This document shows positions 25,907 to 35,299 of a DNA stretch of 64,000 bases, one piece after another. Source of the stretch: JALEFZ01 sp039817415 (lineage in GTDB: Bacteria > Bacteroidota > Bacteroidia > J057); NCBI GenBank assembly GCA_039817415.1, contig JBCBVV010000034.1, positions 1 to 64,000 on the forward strand, written 5' to 3'. A program made the position numbers and the translations under genes. The notes under the pieces were generated by a model. The model did no database searches. It was not told the DNA's origin and was given only the letters and a program-made list of their open reading frames with translations. How positions within the stretch are numbered: the first letter of the stretch is position 1; the number at the start of each line of letters is the position of its first letter.

Positions 25907-27138
25907 ACGTACCGCAATGCTACAATAGGATCAACCTTTGCCGCTTTTCTTGCAGGATATAGACCAGAGATAACCCCTACAACCAAGCAGACAATAAAGC
26001 CTCGGATAATCCAATCCCAGGGGACGACGAAGGTCCCATTAAAGAAGAAAGTACTCACGAGATTCCCCCCAATAATACCCAACAGAATACCTAATAATCC
26101 TCCAAGCTGGCAAATCACTACCGCCTCCCATAAAAACTGTGAAAGGATATTTCCACGAGATGCTCCAAGAGACTTTCTCAGTCCTATTTCTCGGGTACGT
26201 TCAGTAACAGATACCAACATCACATTAAGCAAGGCTACAGAGGCCCCTAGAAGGGTGATAATAGCGATGATTTGAGCAGCTATGGTGATAAAGGATAGCG
26301 TTTCCAGCAACTGACCTATGAAGGCATCACTCTTAGAAACGGAAAAATTAGATTGATCTCGCGGTAGGAGTTTACGAGTCAGCCTGAATTCTGCCTCTGC
26401 AGCTCCCATAACGGCTTGAAGTTTGAGAGGATCTTCCACATAAACGTTGATGATCAGAGAGCCAAGATTGGGTTTGATATTCCGTAGGGTCGTTAGTGGG
26501 ATGATAACCTGTCTGTCAATACTGGCTGAGCCTGTCGATCCCACTTCCTCCAAGACACCCACTACCTTAAATATTTTTCCTGATACAGATACAAGTTTTC
26601 CGATAGGATTTTCTAATCCAAACAGTTTTTCACGTACCTCAGATCCTAAGACAAGGGTATTTTTGGCAAGAGCGAGGTCATCTGTGGAAAGGAAACGACC
26701 TAACTCCACATTGTATCTGGAAACAATAGTGTAGTTTTCATCTGAGCCTACAAGGGAAACGTTAGGATTGGTTTCTGCCCTCCCATACCTGAGCTTGTTT
26801 GTTCCCCCACCTGATCCTGAAAGGCTTACCGTGAACTCTTCTCCAAAGCTTTCTTTGAAGGAGGAAGCTTGCCTGTAGGTAATAGGGGGAAATTTTTGCT
26901 TGGCACCTCTTCCCCTTCTTCCAAAGCGAACGGTAGAGGCACGGTTCATGACTCTAAAGGTGTTTGACCCTAGAGATGAAAAGCTATTCCCCAAGCCAGA
27001 TTTAATTCCATCAATGGAGGTTCTCACAAAAACCAAGGCCGTGATTCCAAGGGCAATGATAAAAATAGTTATCCCTGCGCGAAGAATATTTGCTCTGATG
27101 GCATCTAGCGATTGGTTTACATTCACCCAAAACTTCAT
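25903..27138 (-). CDS. ABC transporter permease, MacB/FtsX type
   Basis: The 411-residue permease has one N-terminal helix (ITIFIIALGITALVFV), a periplasmic MacB-type core domain (about 45-270) and three C-terminal helices with the FtsX signature: VSVTERTREIGLRKSLGASR, then a Gly-rich helix and the ending GLYPARKAAKVDPIVALRY. Such permeases pair with a LolD/MacB ATPase for mechanotransmission, lipoprotein release or export of peptides. No ATPase gene is adjacent. It is convergent with the 180-aa lipoprotein gene. Confidence 0.93.
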   Translation of the reverse strand: MKFWVNVNQSLDAIRANILRAGITIFIIALGITALVFVRTSIDGIKSGLGNSFSSLGSNTFRVMNRASTVRFGRRGRGAKQKFPPITYRQASSFKESFGEEFTVSLSGSGGGTNKLRYGRAETNPNVSLVGSDENYTIVSRYNVELGRFLSTDDLALAKNTLVLGSEVREKLFGLENPIGKLVSVSGKIFKVVGVLEEVGSTGSASIDRQVIIPLTTLRNIKPNLGSLIINVYVEDPLKLQAVMGAAEAEFRLTRKLLPRDQSNFSVSKSDAFIGQLLETLSFITIAAQIIAIITLLGASVALLNVMLVSVTERTREIGLRKSLGASRGNILSQFLWEAVVICQLGGLLGILLGIIGGNLVSTFFFNGTFVVPWDWIIRGFIVCLVVGVISGLYPARKAAKVDPIVALRYV

Positions 27139-27207
27139 ATCTGAAACTTAATAAGGATTGTGCAAAGGTGAAAAGGTGAAACCCAAATGATCGATCAAAT
27201 ACCTAGT

Positions 27208-28902
27208 TTATCCTTCCATTTTCTCGCTACCCCCCAACCAGCCTACCACAAAAACGACTGATACGCCTAATGGATTTAACCAAAGATATTCAATGGCGTT
27301 TTTATATCCTTCTAAGGGTCCCCCTAATGGAAAGTGCCAGGAATGTTCTCCTGAGAAACAATTGATTTGCCACCCTCCTACCACCATTACCGTTCCTACC
27401 CCTAACAAAAATGCCCAAAAGACCGATCTGGAAGTTGCCCTTTTTTGCCACAAAAGGAGAAAGACACCAAGAATGGGCCCATAAACAAGGCTCCCTAATT
27501 GATTCACGATTTCAATGATGGCATCTGTTTCGCCAAAAGCAAGGGCAGTGCTGGTAGCAAATATTCCCCAAAGGGCAGTAGTAATTCGGGTCGCTCTCAG
27601 GTAGTAGCCTTCACTTCTTTTCTCTCTTTGAAGTCTCCTCAACCAGTCCACCACAGAAGATGTTGCCAAAGAGTTCAAAACTGAATCAATACTTGACAAG
27701 GCAGCAGCAAAAATTCCAGCCAGAATCAATCCTAATATTCCTACAGGGAGTTCATGCAACATAAAGTAAGGAAAGATATAGTTGGTATCAGGCTCAATCT
27801 TCTCCTTTTTTACAGAACTCAACACAAGAGCAGTATGCCGCATTTCATTGATCTCCTTGTCCTTTTTTTGAAAGGCTTCACACATAGGCCCGTTTTCCTC
27901 CAGACACTTGTTGGCTAAGAATCTTCTTTCTAACATACTTTCATCGAAAGATTGATTCATAGCCGCGGAGCAACTCCTCCCTTCATGGAACACCAAGGGC
28001 GCAGGATGGTAGATATAAAAGACATACATCAGGATCCCAAGCAGCAGGATAAAAAATTGCATTGGTAATTTGAGGACAGCAGACATAAGCAGAGAAGAAC
28101 GAGCGTCGGTGAGGCTTTTCGCAGTTAGAACACGCTGCACCTGTGGCTGATCTGCCCCGAAATAGGACAACATCAAAAAAGTGCCTGCAATCAAGCCAGA
28201 CCATATGTTGTATTTGCTCCCTAAATCAAACTGGGTATCAATGATTTCTAGCTTCCCTAATGTTCCAGCTAGTTGTAAGCTATCAACAAATGATACTTCT
28301 TCAGGTAATCGCCAAATTATCCAAACGGAACAGAAAATCAGGGCGAAAATCATCAAAAACATCTGTTTCATATCCGTTCTTATCACACCTCCAATTCCGC
28401 CAAACATGGTATAAATGGTCGCCGTAAGCCCCATGAGAAGTATGGTCCATGTGAGGGAGATGTGGAAAAGCAGAGAAAGCACATAAGCAGGAGCGGCTAT
28501 AGCAAATCCTACCGTAACTCCTTTTGATAAGAGGAATATGGCGCTGGTCATGAGACGCAAACGAAGACCAAAGCGATTTTCGAGCGCTTCATAAATAGTA
28601 TATACCTTAAGCTTATAATATAATGGGACAAGGGTTACAGACAGAATGACCATGGCAAGCGGGAGGCCCAAATAAAATTGGAGAAACTTCATGTCCTCCA
28701 CGTATGCCAGTCCAGTAGTACTGATGAATGTAATAGCAGAGGCTTGTGTAGCCATAACCGAAAGCCCTGCTGCCCACCATGGCGTACTTCTACCCGCCAA
28801 TACCACAGAATCCAAGCCTTCATGTTTGCCCGCATGCTTAAGACCATCCCAAAGCGTGTACACAAAAAATCCCGCCAATATCAACCAATCGAGCAAGTGC
28901 AT
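27208..28902 (-). CDS. Sodium:solute symporter family transporter
   Basis: The 564-residue polytopic protein of the SSS family couples solute uptake to sodium. Family landmarks are GRSTPWWAAGLSVMATQASAITFI near the N-terminus, YFGADQPQVQRVLTAKS in the middle and AALSSIDSVLNSLATSSVVDW (shown in part). The Ser-rich stretch near 'LSSIDS' corresponds to the Na2 sodium site region. A polar, Cys-containing loop (about residues 310-385, with three Cys) is longer than in standard members. The substrate is not evident from sequence. It lies 69 bases upstream of the permease gene on the same strand. Confidence 0.93.
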   Translation of the reverse strand: MHLLDWLILAGFFVYTLWDGLKHAGKHEGLDSVVLAGRSTPWWAAGLSVMATQASAITFISTTGLAYVEDMKFLQFYLGLPLAMVILSVTLVPLYYKLKVYTIYEALENRFGLRLRLMTSAIFLLSKGVTVGFAIAAPAYVLSLLFHISLTWTILLMGLTATIYTMFGGIGGVIRTDMKQMFLMIFALIFCSVWIIWRLPEEVSFVDSLQLAGTLGKLEIIDTQFDLGSKYNIWSGLIAGTFLMLSYFGADQPQVQRVLTAKSLTDARSSLLMSAVLKLPMQFFILLLGILMYVFYIYHPAPLVFHEGRSCSAAMNQSFDESMLERRFLANKCLEENGPMCEAFQKKDKEINEMRHTALVLSSVKKEKIEPDTNYIFPYFMLHELPVGILGLILAGIFAAALSSIDSVLNSLATSSVVDWLRRLQREKRSEGYYLRATRITTALWGIFATSTALAFGETDAIIEIVNQLGSLVYGPILGVFLLLWQKRATSRSVFWAFLLGVGTVMVVGGWQINCFSGEHSWHFPLGGPLEGYKNAIEYLWLNPLGVSVVFVVGWLGGSEKMEG

Positions 28903-29024
28903 ATGCTATAATAATGCTACAAAAGTACAGATTGATCACAATAATAGAAGAATCCTTTTCGAAGGAGTGTCAATAGGCAGGCATTTGGGGAAGGCAAAAA
29001 CAGGAAAACTTTTACCTTAGTAGG

Positions 29025-29639
29025 ATGAAAGTAGTTCCGATTTGTTACTACCCACCCGTCCACTGGTATGCAAGCGTCATTCGGGAAGAAGCTGTACACT
29101 TAGAAGTAAGCCAGCATTATAGGAAGCAACAGTTTACTTCTCGCTGCCATATTAAGGTTGCCAATCGGATCCTACCCTTAACTATTCCAGTAGGAAAGAG
29201 AGGGGCAAAAGTACCCATTAGAGATAAGAAAATCAGCTATGAGGTGGATTGGCAAACTCAACATTGGAGGAGCATTTACTCCGCCTACAGAAATTCTCCT
29301 TTCTTTGAATACTATGAAGATGATGTAAAAGGCGCATTGTTTACAACAGGCCTAGATTTAACTCATTATCTACTATTGCAGATGGAGGGGATTAATAGGA
29401 TGTTGGGGATGGATACCCGTTTCGTGCTAACCTCCGAATACCTGGAAGAGGAGAATTATGGGACAGACTTGCGGAAGGCATTCGATCCGTCATTGAAAAG
29501 AATGCCTACATGGTTTACTCCCCGAGCTTATCCGCAGGTGTTCGGAGATTTTGTGGGTGGACTATCTATTTTAGATCTATTGTTTAACATGGGGCCTGAA
29601 AGCAGGGCTTATCTCATGGAAACAGGAATCTCCATATAG
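29025..29639 (+). CDS. WbqC-like family protein
   Basis: The 204-residue protein starts PICYYPPVHWYA, has EVSQHYRKQQFTSRCHI and LTIPVGKRG in its first third, and ends with a conserved TPRAYPQVFGDFVGGLSILDLLFNMGPE, all of which match the WbqC-like family. Members are often found near polysaccharide or sugar-nucleotide genes, and their chemistry is not well defined. Here it stands alone: divergent from the SSS transporter gene, convergent with the ArsR gene (stops five bases apart). Confidence 0.9.
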   Translation: MKVVPICYYPPVHWYASVIREEAVHLEVSQHYRKQQFTSRCHIKVANRILPLTIPVGKRGAKVPIRDKKISYEVDWQTQHWRSIYSAYRNSPFFEYYEDDVKGALFTTGLDLTHYLLLQMEGINRMLGMDTRFVLTSEYLEEENYGTDLRKAFDPSLKRMPTWFTPRAYPQVFGDFVGGLSILDLLFNMGPESRAYLMETGISI

Positions 29640-29644
29640 AAAGA

Positions 29645-29956
29645 CTACAAGTGGTCTTCAAACGTACTAAGGATAAGGTCAATTACTTCAACCACACAAG
29701 CGTGCTTCAGGAAGTAATAAGAATGTTTTCCTTGTCTTTTTGAATCAAGAATATCTTTGTCCTTCAAAATACTAAGGTGCTGGGAAGCTACTGCCTGCTC
29801 CAGACCAAGGGCCATATAAATCTGGGTAACATTCATTCGTTTCCCATCTTTAAGGAGGTCAATCATCGCCAAACGAACGGGGTGTGCTATTGCTTTTAAG
29901 CTGGCAGCTGTGCGCTCTAGGGTGGCTTTGTCTAAGTTGATTTGAGAAGTATGCAT
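29645..29956 (-). CDS. ArsR-family transcriptional regulator
   Basis: The 103-residue winged-helix protein has the ArsR core: ASLKAIAHPVRLAMIDLLKDG, recognition helix LEQAVASQHLSILKDKDIL and wing KRQGKHSYYFLK. There is no CVC metal motif in the recognition helix; a single Cys near the C-terminus is unlikely to form a metal site alone. It may respond to redox state or another signal. It is a lone gene with inverted repeats in its upstream region, so autoregulation is likely. Confidence 0.9.
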   Translation of the reverse strand: MHTSQINLDKATLERTAASLKAIAHPVRLAMIDLLKDGKRMNVTQIYMALGLEQAVASQHLSILKDKDILDSKRQGKHSYYFLKHACVVEVIDLILSTFEDHL

Positions 29957-30004
29957 AATCGCCGTTGAGTTTTATTTGCCGAAAAACTTCAACAAACAGA
30001 ATTT

Positions 30005-30050
30005 AATAGCCTACAATCAGGCTATTTGTTTCAATAATAACGAAATTATT
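30005..30050 (-). promoter_or_regulatory. Inverted repeats upstream of the ArsR gene
   Basis: Two perfect inverted repeats lie 48-95 bases before the ArsR start: AATAGCCT-6-AGGCTATT (30005-30026) and AATAAT-6-ATTATT (30033-30050). Dimeric ArsR proteins bind such 12-2-12 or similar repeats, so an autoregulatory operator is plausible. Basis is symmetry and position. Confidence 0.4.
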
Positions 30051-30303
30051 TAAACAAAACCTGATTATTGTTGTAAAAAAGATTTTTTTTTAACATATGC
30101 AATCTAATCAATATAATTGAAACAACATATGATTTTCGTCAAAGGAATGACTGGCGAACAAAAGCTTTCAAAAATAGTATTCCAATTAGTGGACAATGAT
30201 ATTTTCCCATACTTCAGCCATTTAGCTTGAAAGGCATTAGAAAAGGAATATATCTAGAGCCATAAATCTTAACATGGATAAAAAGGAAAAAATAAGCTCG
30301 AGC

Positions 30304-30325
30304 AAAATGTAATCGTTTACATTTT
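30304..30325. promoter_or_regulatory. LacI/CcpA-like palindrome
   Basis: AAAATGTAATCGTTTACATTTT contains a central AATCGTTT and fits the LacI-family AAnCGnTT core and the cre consensus WTGnAAnCGnWnnCW. It sits about 115 bases upstream of ribBA. No LacI-family gene is in the window. Confidence 0.4.
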
Positions 30326-30439
30326 TTGTATATTAGATTAATTGTTGAACAATCAGGCGGACATTTTACTCATGTACAACAGCCTTCATCTATCCGTTAT
30401 TCCTAATTTTGTTTTACTTTTGGGACAATAAGCTTAAGC

Positions 30440-31675
30440 ATGCAAGAAATTAAAATCGATTCCATAGAAGAAGCTCTAGTAGACATCAAAGCCGGTAAAA
30501 TGGTGATTGTCGTAGATGATGAGGACAGAGAGAATGAAGGAGACTTCGTCATGGCAGCGAGTCATATTACCCCTTCTGATATCAATTTCATGGCGACCAA
30601 TGGTCGTGGATTGATCTGTGTTCCTCTTACTGAAGACAAATGCGATGCTCTTGAACTAGAGATGATGGTTGGAAAAAATACAGATCATTATAAGACTGCC
30701 TTTACGGTCTCTGTGGATTATCTTAAAGATGGGGGTACAACTGGAATTTCTGCAGCTGATAGGGCTAGAACAGTGAGAGCCCTCTTACATCCCACCTCAA
30801 AACCAGAGGATTTTACCCGACCTGGACATATCTTCCCCCTTAAGGCAAGACAAGGAGGCGTTCTGAGAAGAGCAGGACATACAGAGGCAGGGATTGACCT
30901 GGCACGTTTGGCAGGGCTTGAACCAGCGGCTGTGATTGTGGAAATCATGAATGAGGATGGAACCATGGCCCGTCTTCCCGAACTAAGGAAGGTAGCTGAT
31001 AAGTTTGACCTCAAACTCATTACCATTCAGGACCTCATTTCCTATAGACTACGTCATGATTCCTTGATCGAAAAACAGGTAACTGTACAAATGCCTACAG
31101 AGCATGGGGAGTTTAAAATGACTGCCTACAGGCAAAAAAATAGTGAAGATGTTCATTTGGCCATCTTTAAAGGAGAGTGGGAAGTAGGAGAAGAAGTCAT
31201 GGTTAGGGTACACTCTTCCTGCGTTACAGGAGACATCTTCGGTTCTTGTAGATGTGATTGTGGACCGCAATTAGAGAAGGCCTTACAAATGATTGAGGAA
31301 GAAGGAAAGGGCATGGTCTTGTACATGAACCAAGAAGGAAGGGGTATAGGATTGGTGAATAAACTCCGAGCATATGAACTTCAGGAACAAGGTTATGATA
31401 CAGTTGAAGCCAATCTCAAGCTTGGTTTTGACATGGACCAAAGGGATTATGGGGTCGGTGCACAAATCCTTCGAGACATGGGCATTACCAAAATGAGACT
31501 CATGACGAATAATCCTACAAAAAGGGCTGGATTGATTGGATACGGACTGGAAATTACAGAAATTATCCCTATTGAGATTGCGCCCAATCCTCATAACCAA
31601 CAGTACCTGATGACCAAAAAGTTGAAAATGGGTCATCACATCCTGAATGATGTTGTTCAGGAGGCCAATGAATAA
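30440..31675 (+). CDS. ribBA: Bifunctional 3,4-dihydroxy-2-butanone-4-phosphate synthase / GTP cyclohydrolase II
   Basis: The 411-residue fusion makes both precursors of riboflavin. The RibB half (about 1-205) has the acidic motif DDEDRENEGD and the RHGHIFPL-like segment RPGHIFPLKA. The RibA half (about 210-411) has the zinc site C261-x10-C272-x-C274 (SSCVTGDIFGSCRCDCG), the GTP-binding NQEGRGIGLVNK and LMTNNPTKRAGL. Both active sites look intact. No FMN riboswitch is evident upstream. Eight bases separate its stop from the TTG start of the membrane gene that follows. Confidence 0.96.
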   Translation: MQEIKIDSIEEALVDIKAGKMVIVVDDEDRENEGDFVMAASHITPSDINFMATNGRGLICVPLTEDKCDALELEMMVGKNTDHYKTAFTVSVDYLKDGGTTGISAADRARTVRALLHPTSKPEDFTRPGHIFPLKARQGGVLRRAGHTEAGIDLARLAGLEPAAVIVEIMNEDGTMARLPELRKVADKFDLKLITIQDLISYRLRHDSLIEKQVTVQMPTEHGEFKMTAYRQKNSEDVHLAIFKGEWEVGEEVMVRVHSSCVTGDIFGSCRCDCGPQLEKALQMIEEEGKGMVLYMNQEGRGIGLVNKLRAYELQEQGYDTVEANLKLGFDMDQRDYGVGAQILRDMGITKMRLMTNNPTKRAGLIGYGLEITEIIPIEIAPNPHNQQYLMTKKLKMGHHILNDVVQEANE

Positions 31676-31683
31676 GCTTTGAA

Positions 31684-33252
31684 TTGAGTCCCAAGCGGAA
31701 AAAACATATCATATTATGGAGTGCCCTCAGTCTCTTATGGCTGGGGGTATGTATTATATTGTTACTTGCTTCGCTTCAGTTAACAGACAATCAGTTTACC
31801 TATCCCCTGGATGATACATACATCCACCTCTCCATAGCTAGGTCCATACAGGAAAATGGAAACTGGGGTCCCTCTTCCTTCCAATTTCAAAATAGTTCTT
31901 CCTCACCCGCCTTTACCGCCCTATTGAGTGTGGCTCATGGACTTGGTATAAACTCGGTTTATTTGCCGCTGTTCATCAATGTTATCGCAGGCCTTTTATG
32001 GATTTGGGTTATTTCAAAGATGGTGTTTTACTCCACTCACCATGTCCTTCGGTATGGGATTTTTTTGGGAATCATTATCCTGCTTACTCCCCTACCCTTA
32101 TTGACCTTACTCGGTATGGAGCACATTCTCCATTTGCTTATGGCTACCCTCTTTTTACGAGAGGCTTCTTATAAATTGGAAAAACCCAGCACACATCCCA
32201 ATGGTATGCTGATTATCACGGGGATACTAATGTGCCTTTTCCGATACGAAGGCTTGTTCATCATTCTGGCTTTTGGTGTGGTAGGCTTGGCCAATAGGAA
32301 TTGGAGGTCCATCATTCTACCTATCGCAGCAGCTTGTCTTGCTTTGTTTCTACTTGGCCTATTTATGCTTTCCCAGGGAGGCACTATACTCCCCATTTCT
32401 GTTTTGGGTAAAAGTCAGGGAACAGAATTGGTCCAAGGAAATATTTCCTACTGGTTATGGAAGGCCGTTTCCAATCTGTACGACAACCCTTTCATGTTGA
32501 TTCTCATCCTTTGTAACTTGACGATATGGATCATGCAAATCTTGAAAAGCGGTGGGATTCTGCAATTCTGGATTCCCATTTGGCTGATTGGAACCTTACT
32601 ACACCTTATGTTTGCTGAGGTAGGCGGATATCGCTATGAGGCTTATTTGATTGGATTGGGATTGTTGGTTATTCCTCTTTACTTTCTTTCAGAATCATTT
32701 ATACCCGTCTTTACTCTTCAGCAAAAACAGATTTTTGTCCTCTTGGTAGCTTTCCTTGTTTTCCCATTATTGATTCGATCAGTATTCTTCTCAGCCAATT
32801 ATCCTGTTTTTTGTCAAAACATATATCAACAATCGGTACAAGTAGGAAAATTTCTAGAGAGGCATTATCAGGAAGAGTCTATTGCCCTCAATGACATCGG
32901 AGCAGGAACCTATTTTGGACAAATACAACTAACCGATATGGTCGGTATAGGAGACCAAGAAGTCTTTAAGATTCGACAACAGGACCAATACACAGCTGAT
33001 CAGATACAGGAACTAACGGAAGCTAGGCAAAGTAGGATAGCTATTGTCCACGACATTTGGGTTGGGTCAGTGATTCCCACTACATGGCTGAAAATGGCGA
33101 CCTATACCATTCCCGATAATGTGATTTGTGCAGATGCAAGTATGAGTTTCTATGCCTGCAGCACTAAGGAGCAAGAGCATTTGAAACAAGCCCTAGTAGA
33201 CTTTAAACAAAGAATCCCCAAAGGAACTACGCTCAAGCTATTCTTTGAGTAA
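31684..33252 (+). CDS. Polytopic membrane protein, GT-C glycosyltransferase-like
   Basis: The 522-residue protein has about ten membrane helices (to residue ~375) and a soluble C-terminal domain. The motif YPLDDTYIHLSIAR after the first helix matches the acidic first-loop motif (DD/ED) of GT-C enzymes using polyprenyl-phosphate sugars; this is family inference. No ATG is available near the first helix, and I take the TTG at 31684, eight bases past ribBA, as the start. The 3' end overlaps the convergent response regulator gene by 15 bases. Donor and acceptor are unknown. Confidence 0.75.
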   Translation: MSPKRKKHIILWSALSLLWLGVCIILLLASLQLTDNQFTYPLDDTYIHLSIARSIQENGNWGPSSFQFQNSSSSPAFTALLSVAHGLGINSVYLPLFINVIAGLLWIWVISKMVFYSTHHVLRYGIFLGIIILLTPLPLLTLLGMEHILHLLMATLFLREASYKLEKPSTHPNGMLIITGILMCLFRYEGLFIILAFGVVGLANRNWRSIILPIAAACLALFLLGLFMLSQGGTILPISVLGKSQGTELVQGNISYWLWKAVSNLYDNPFMLILILCNLTIWIMQILKSGGILQFWIPIWLIGTLLHLMFAEVGGYRYEAYLIGLGLLVIPLYFLSESFIPVFTLQQKQIFVLLVAFLVFPLLIRSVFFSANYPVFCQNIYQQSVQVGKFLERHYQEESIALNDIGAGTYFGQIQLTDMVGIGDQEVFKIRQQDQYTADQIQELTEARQSRIAIVHDIWVGSVIPTTWLKMATYTIPDNVICADASMSFYACSTKEQEHLKQALVDFKQRIPKGTTLKLFFE

Positions 33253-33975
33253 GTTCTGATCATTTAACGCCTTCAGGACATCCTGACGATAATTTCGTCC
33301 AATGGGGATTTCCTTACCTGCTACTTCCACAGCTGGAGTTGTATAAGCCTCTACCTTTTTCAGATTGATGATGAAGGACCTATGAACCCTGATAAACTTT
33401 CCAGCTGGAAGTTTTTCTTCCATATAGCTAATCCGCTGATAAGCAGTAACGCTTTTCTCTGCCGTAAAAACTCTGATATAGTCTTTCAAGCTCTCGATAT
33501 ACAGGATATCATCTAGCATGACCTTGACCATTTTCTTATCAGATTTCAGGTAAATGAAAGAATCTGACTTTCCTCCTCCTTCAGCGACCTCTCCAGTACG
33601 AGGAGCGGCCTCGTCTTTTTGCTGATCCTGTAAGACCTTATTAACAGCTCGAAGAAATCTATCGAAAGAAATCGGTTTTAGGAGGTAATCCACAACGTTT
33701 AGCTCGTAGCCCTCAAGGGCATAATCCCTGTAGGCGGTTGTAAAAATGACCTTGGGCGGGTTAGAAATATTCTTTAATAGGTCAATCCCTGTCAGCTTGG
33801 GCATTTGAATATCAAGGAAAAGAAGATCAATGTCTTCTTTGTTAAGCACATTAAAAGCTTCTACAGCATTGTCGAGACGACCAACCAATTCCAAGTCATC
33901 CAAGCGCTCGATATAGGCTTCCAGGACATCTAGTGCCAATGGCTCATCATCCACAATTAAACATTTGATTCCCAT
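33238..33975 (-). CDS. LytTR-type response regulator
   Basis: The 245-residue regulator has an N-terminal receiver domain with the acidic pair D9-D10, phospho-acceptor D55 (LLFLDIQMPK) and K104-like LKP motif, a linker, and a C-terminal LytTR DNA-binding domain (about 140-240: FIYLKSDKKMVKV, DILYIESLKDYIRV, FIRVHRSFIINL). It pairs with the sensor kinase ten bases upstream. Targets cannot be named. Confidence 0.95.
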   Translation of the reverse strand: MGIKCLIVDDEPLALDVLEAYIERLDDLELVGRLDNAVEAFNVLNKEDIDLLFLDIQMPKLTGIDLLKNISNPPKVIFTTAYRDYALEGYELNVVDYLLKPISFDRFLRAVNKVLQDQQKDEAAPRTGEVAEGGGKSDSFIYLKSDKKMVKVMLDDILYIESLKDYIRVFTAEKSVTAYQRISYMEEKLPAGKFIRVHRSFIINLKKVEAYTTPAVEVAGKEIPIGRNYRQDVLKALNDQNLLKE

Positions 33976-33985
33976 GTTGGTCAGT

Positions 33986-35119
33986 TTACAAAGTCTTGTT
34001 TAGTTCTGGCTCTAAATCGATCAAGGGTAGGTGCAGATGGATCTTGAAAGCTTTTTCTCCTTCCTCAACATCCAAGTGATACAAACCTGAGTACAACAAT
34101 TCAAGCCTCTTTCGGACGTTTGTCAGGCCAATTCCTCCACTGATTCTCTTGGCGTCGTCCTTTTTATCTTCGGGTATTTTACTATTCTCTACGGAAAAAT
34201 CAAGTATATCATTGTCCACATGAACGTCAATATGTATCCATTTCTCATCTATGGACTCACTCACGCCATGCTTAAAACTGTTCTCTACAAAGGGCTGAAG
34301 AAGTAGTGGGGCAATTTTCACAGAGGAGGTGTTCCCACTCACGTTGAATTGGATGTCCAATTCTTTTCCATATCGAATTCGCTCCAGCGCAATATAATTA
34401 TGCAAGCTTTCAATCTCCTGTTCCACCGTAACCTGTGGGGCACTGGCCTCATACAACATATAATCCATCATTCCTGATAGCCTAAGAACTACCTCTGGAG
34501 CCGCATCTGACTTTTTAAGGGTCAAGGCGTAGAGGTTATTGAGGGTATTGAATAAAAAATGTGGATGAATTTGCCCACGAAGGAATTTCAGCTCTGCTTC
34601 TAGCTTCTCCTGTACCATCGCTCGAGCAATTTGTTGTTCCTCATACCAATACTTAAAAATCTTGATAATGGAGGCCAATAAAAGTACCCCAAGAATGTCC
34701 AAGCAGTACTCCAAAATCCTTGAAAACTTCCAAAATTCCTGTAGGGGAATGTTTTGATCTGGAAAACGGATAGGATAGATTACCTCATACACGATGACGC
34801 GATGGAATATACCTGAGACAATCAGGATGAGAAATACACTAAAGGAGAATAACCAATACCGCCCTTTTAGGAAAAATCTGGGGATCAATACATAAAGGGT
34901 AAAGTAAACAGCTAACAACTTGGGAGGCATCAAGAGCAACTCAAATTGTAAAGTCTCTGAAAATTCGAAGAGAACTCCACTACCTGCGAAGCTGAAAAAG
35001 ACCTGAAAAACCAAATAGGCCAACCAGAAAAAGAGGTGGGAAATGATCCGCACCTTAAACAGCATCGTTTCAAAAAAAGGATGTTGAACTCTTTTGTCCT
35101 CCATATTTTCAGGCAGCAT
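33986..35119 (-). CDS. Sensor histidine kinase, LytS/YehU family
   Basis: The 377-residue kinase has four N-terminal membrane helices (about 25-160) and a cytoplasmic His_kinase domain: GQIHPHFLFNTLNNLYAL with phospho-His H187, the N-box QPFVENSFKHGV and the G-box GGIGLTNVRKRLELLY. There is no separate sensor domain, so the signal may be sensed in or near the membrane. It is cotranscribed with the LytTR regulator. An internal ATG at codon 6 is an alternative start. Confidence 0.95.
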   Translation of the reverse strand: MLPENMEDKRVQHPFFETMLFKVRIISHLFFWLAYLVFQVFFSFAGSGVLFEFSETLQFELLLMPPKLLAVYFTLYVLIPRFFLKGRYWLFSFSVFLILIVSGIFHRVIVYEVIYPIRFPDQNIPLQEFWKFSRILEYCLDILGVLLLASIIKIFKYWYEEQQIARAMVQEKLEAELKFLRGQIHPHFLFNTLNNLYALTLKKSDAAPEVVLRLSGMMDYMLYEASAPQVTVEQEIESLHNYIALERIRYGKELDIQFNVSGNTSSVKIAPLLLQPFVENSFKHGVSESIDEKWIHIDVHVDNDILDFSVENSKIPEDKKDDAKRISGGIGLTNVRKRLELLYSGLYHLDVEEGEKAFKIHLHLPLIDLEPELNKTL

Positions 35120-35299
35120 TTGAAGGCCTTAACAAAGGCTTAATACACATGAAACTACATTCTTTTTGGCAAAATTCGGTCAATCCTTCCTTTTTTTTGC
35201 CTAACGGCTATTCCCTCCCCCTCAAATACAGCTTCAGGCAGACCAAGCGTAAATAATACATGAAGAAAAATTAATTTGATAGTCGAATCAATTTTCCCT

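Larger units (their letters stand above)
29957..30439. other. Long intergenic region between the ArsR gene and ribBA
   Basis: This 483-base AT-rich region holds two inverted repeats near the ArsR start, a LacI/CcpA-like palindrome at 30304-30325, and one 33-codon frame (30129-30230) that I do not trust as a gene. It is the longest regulatory region in this half of the window. Confidence 0.6.

Noticed and set aside
30129..30230. 33-codon frame (MIFVKGMTGEQ...) in the long intergenic region before ribBA
   Set aside because: No promoter, no known family and a length expected by chance; kept only as a note.
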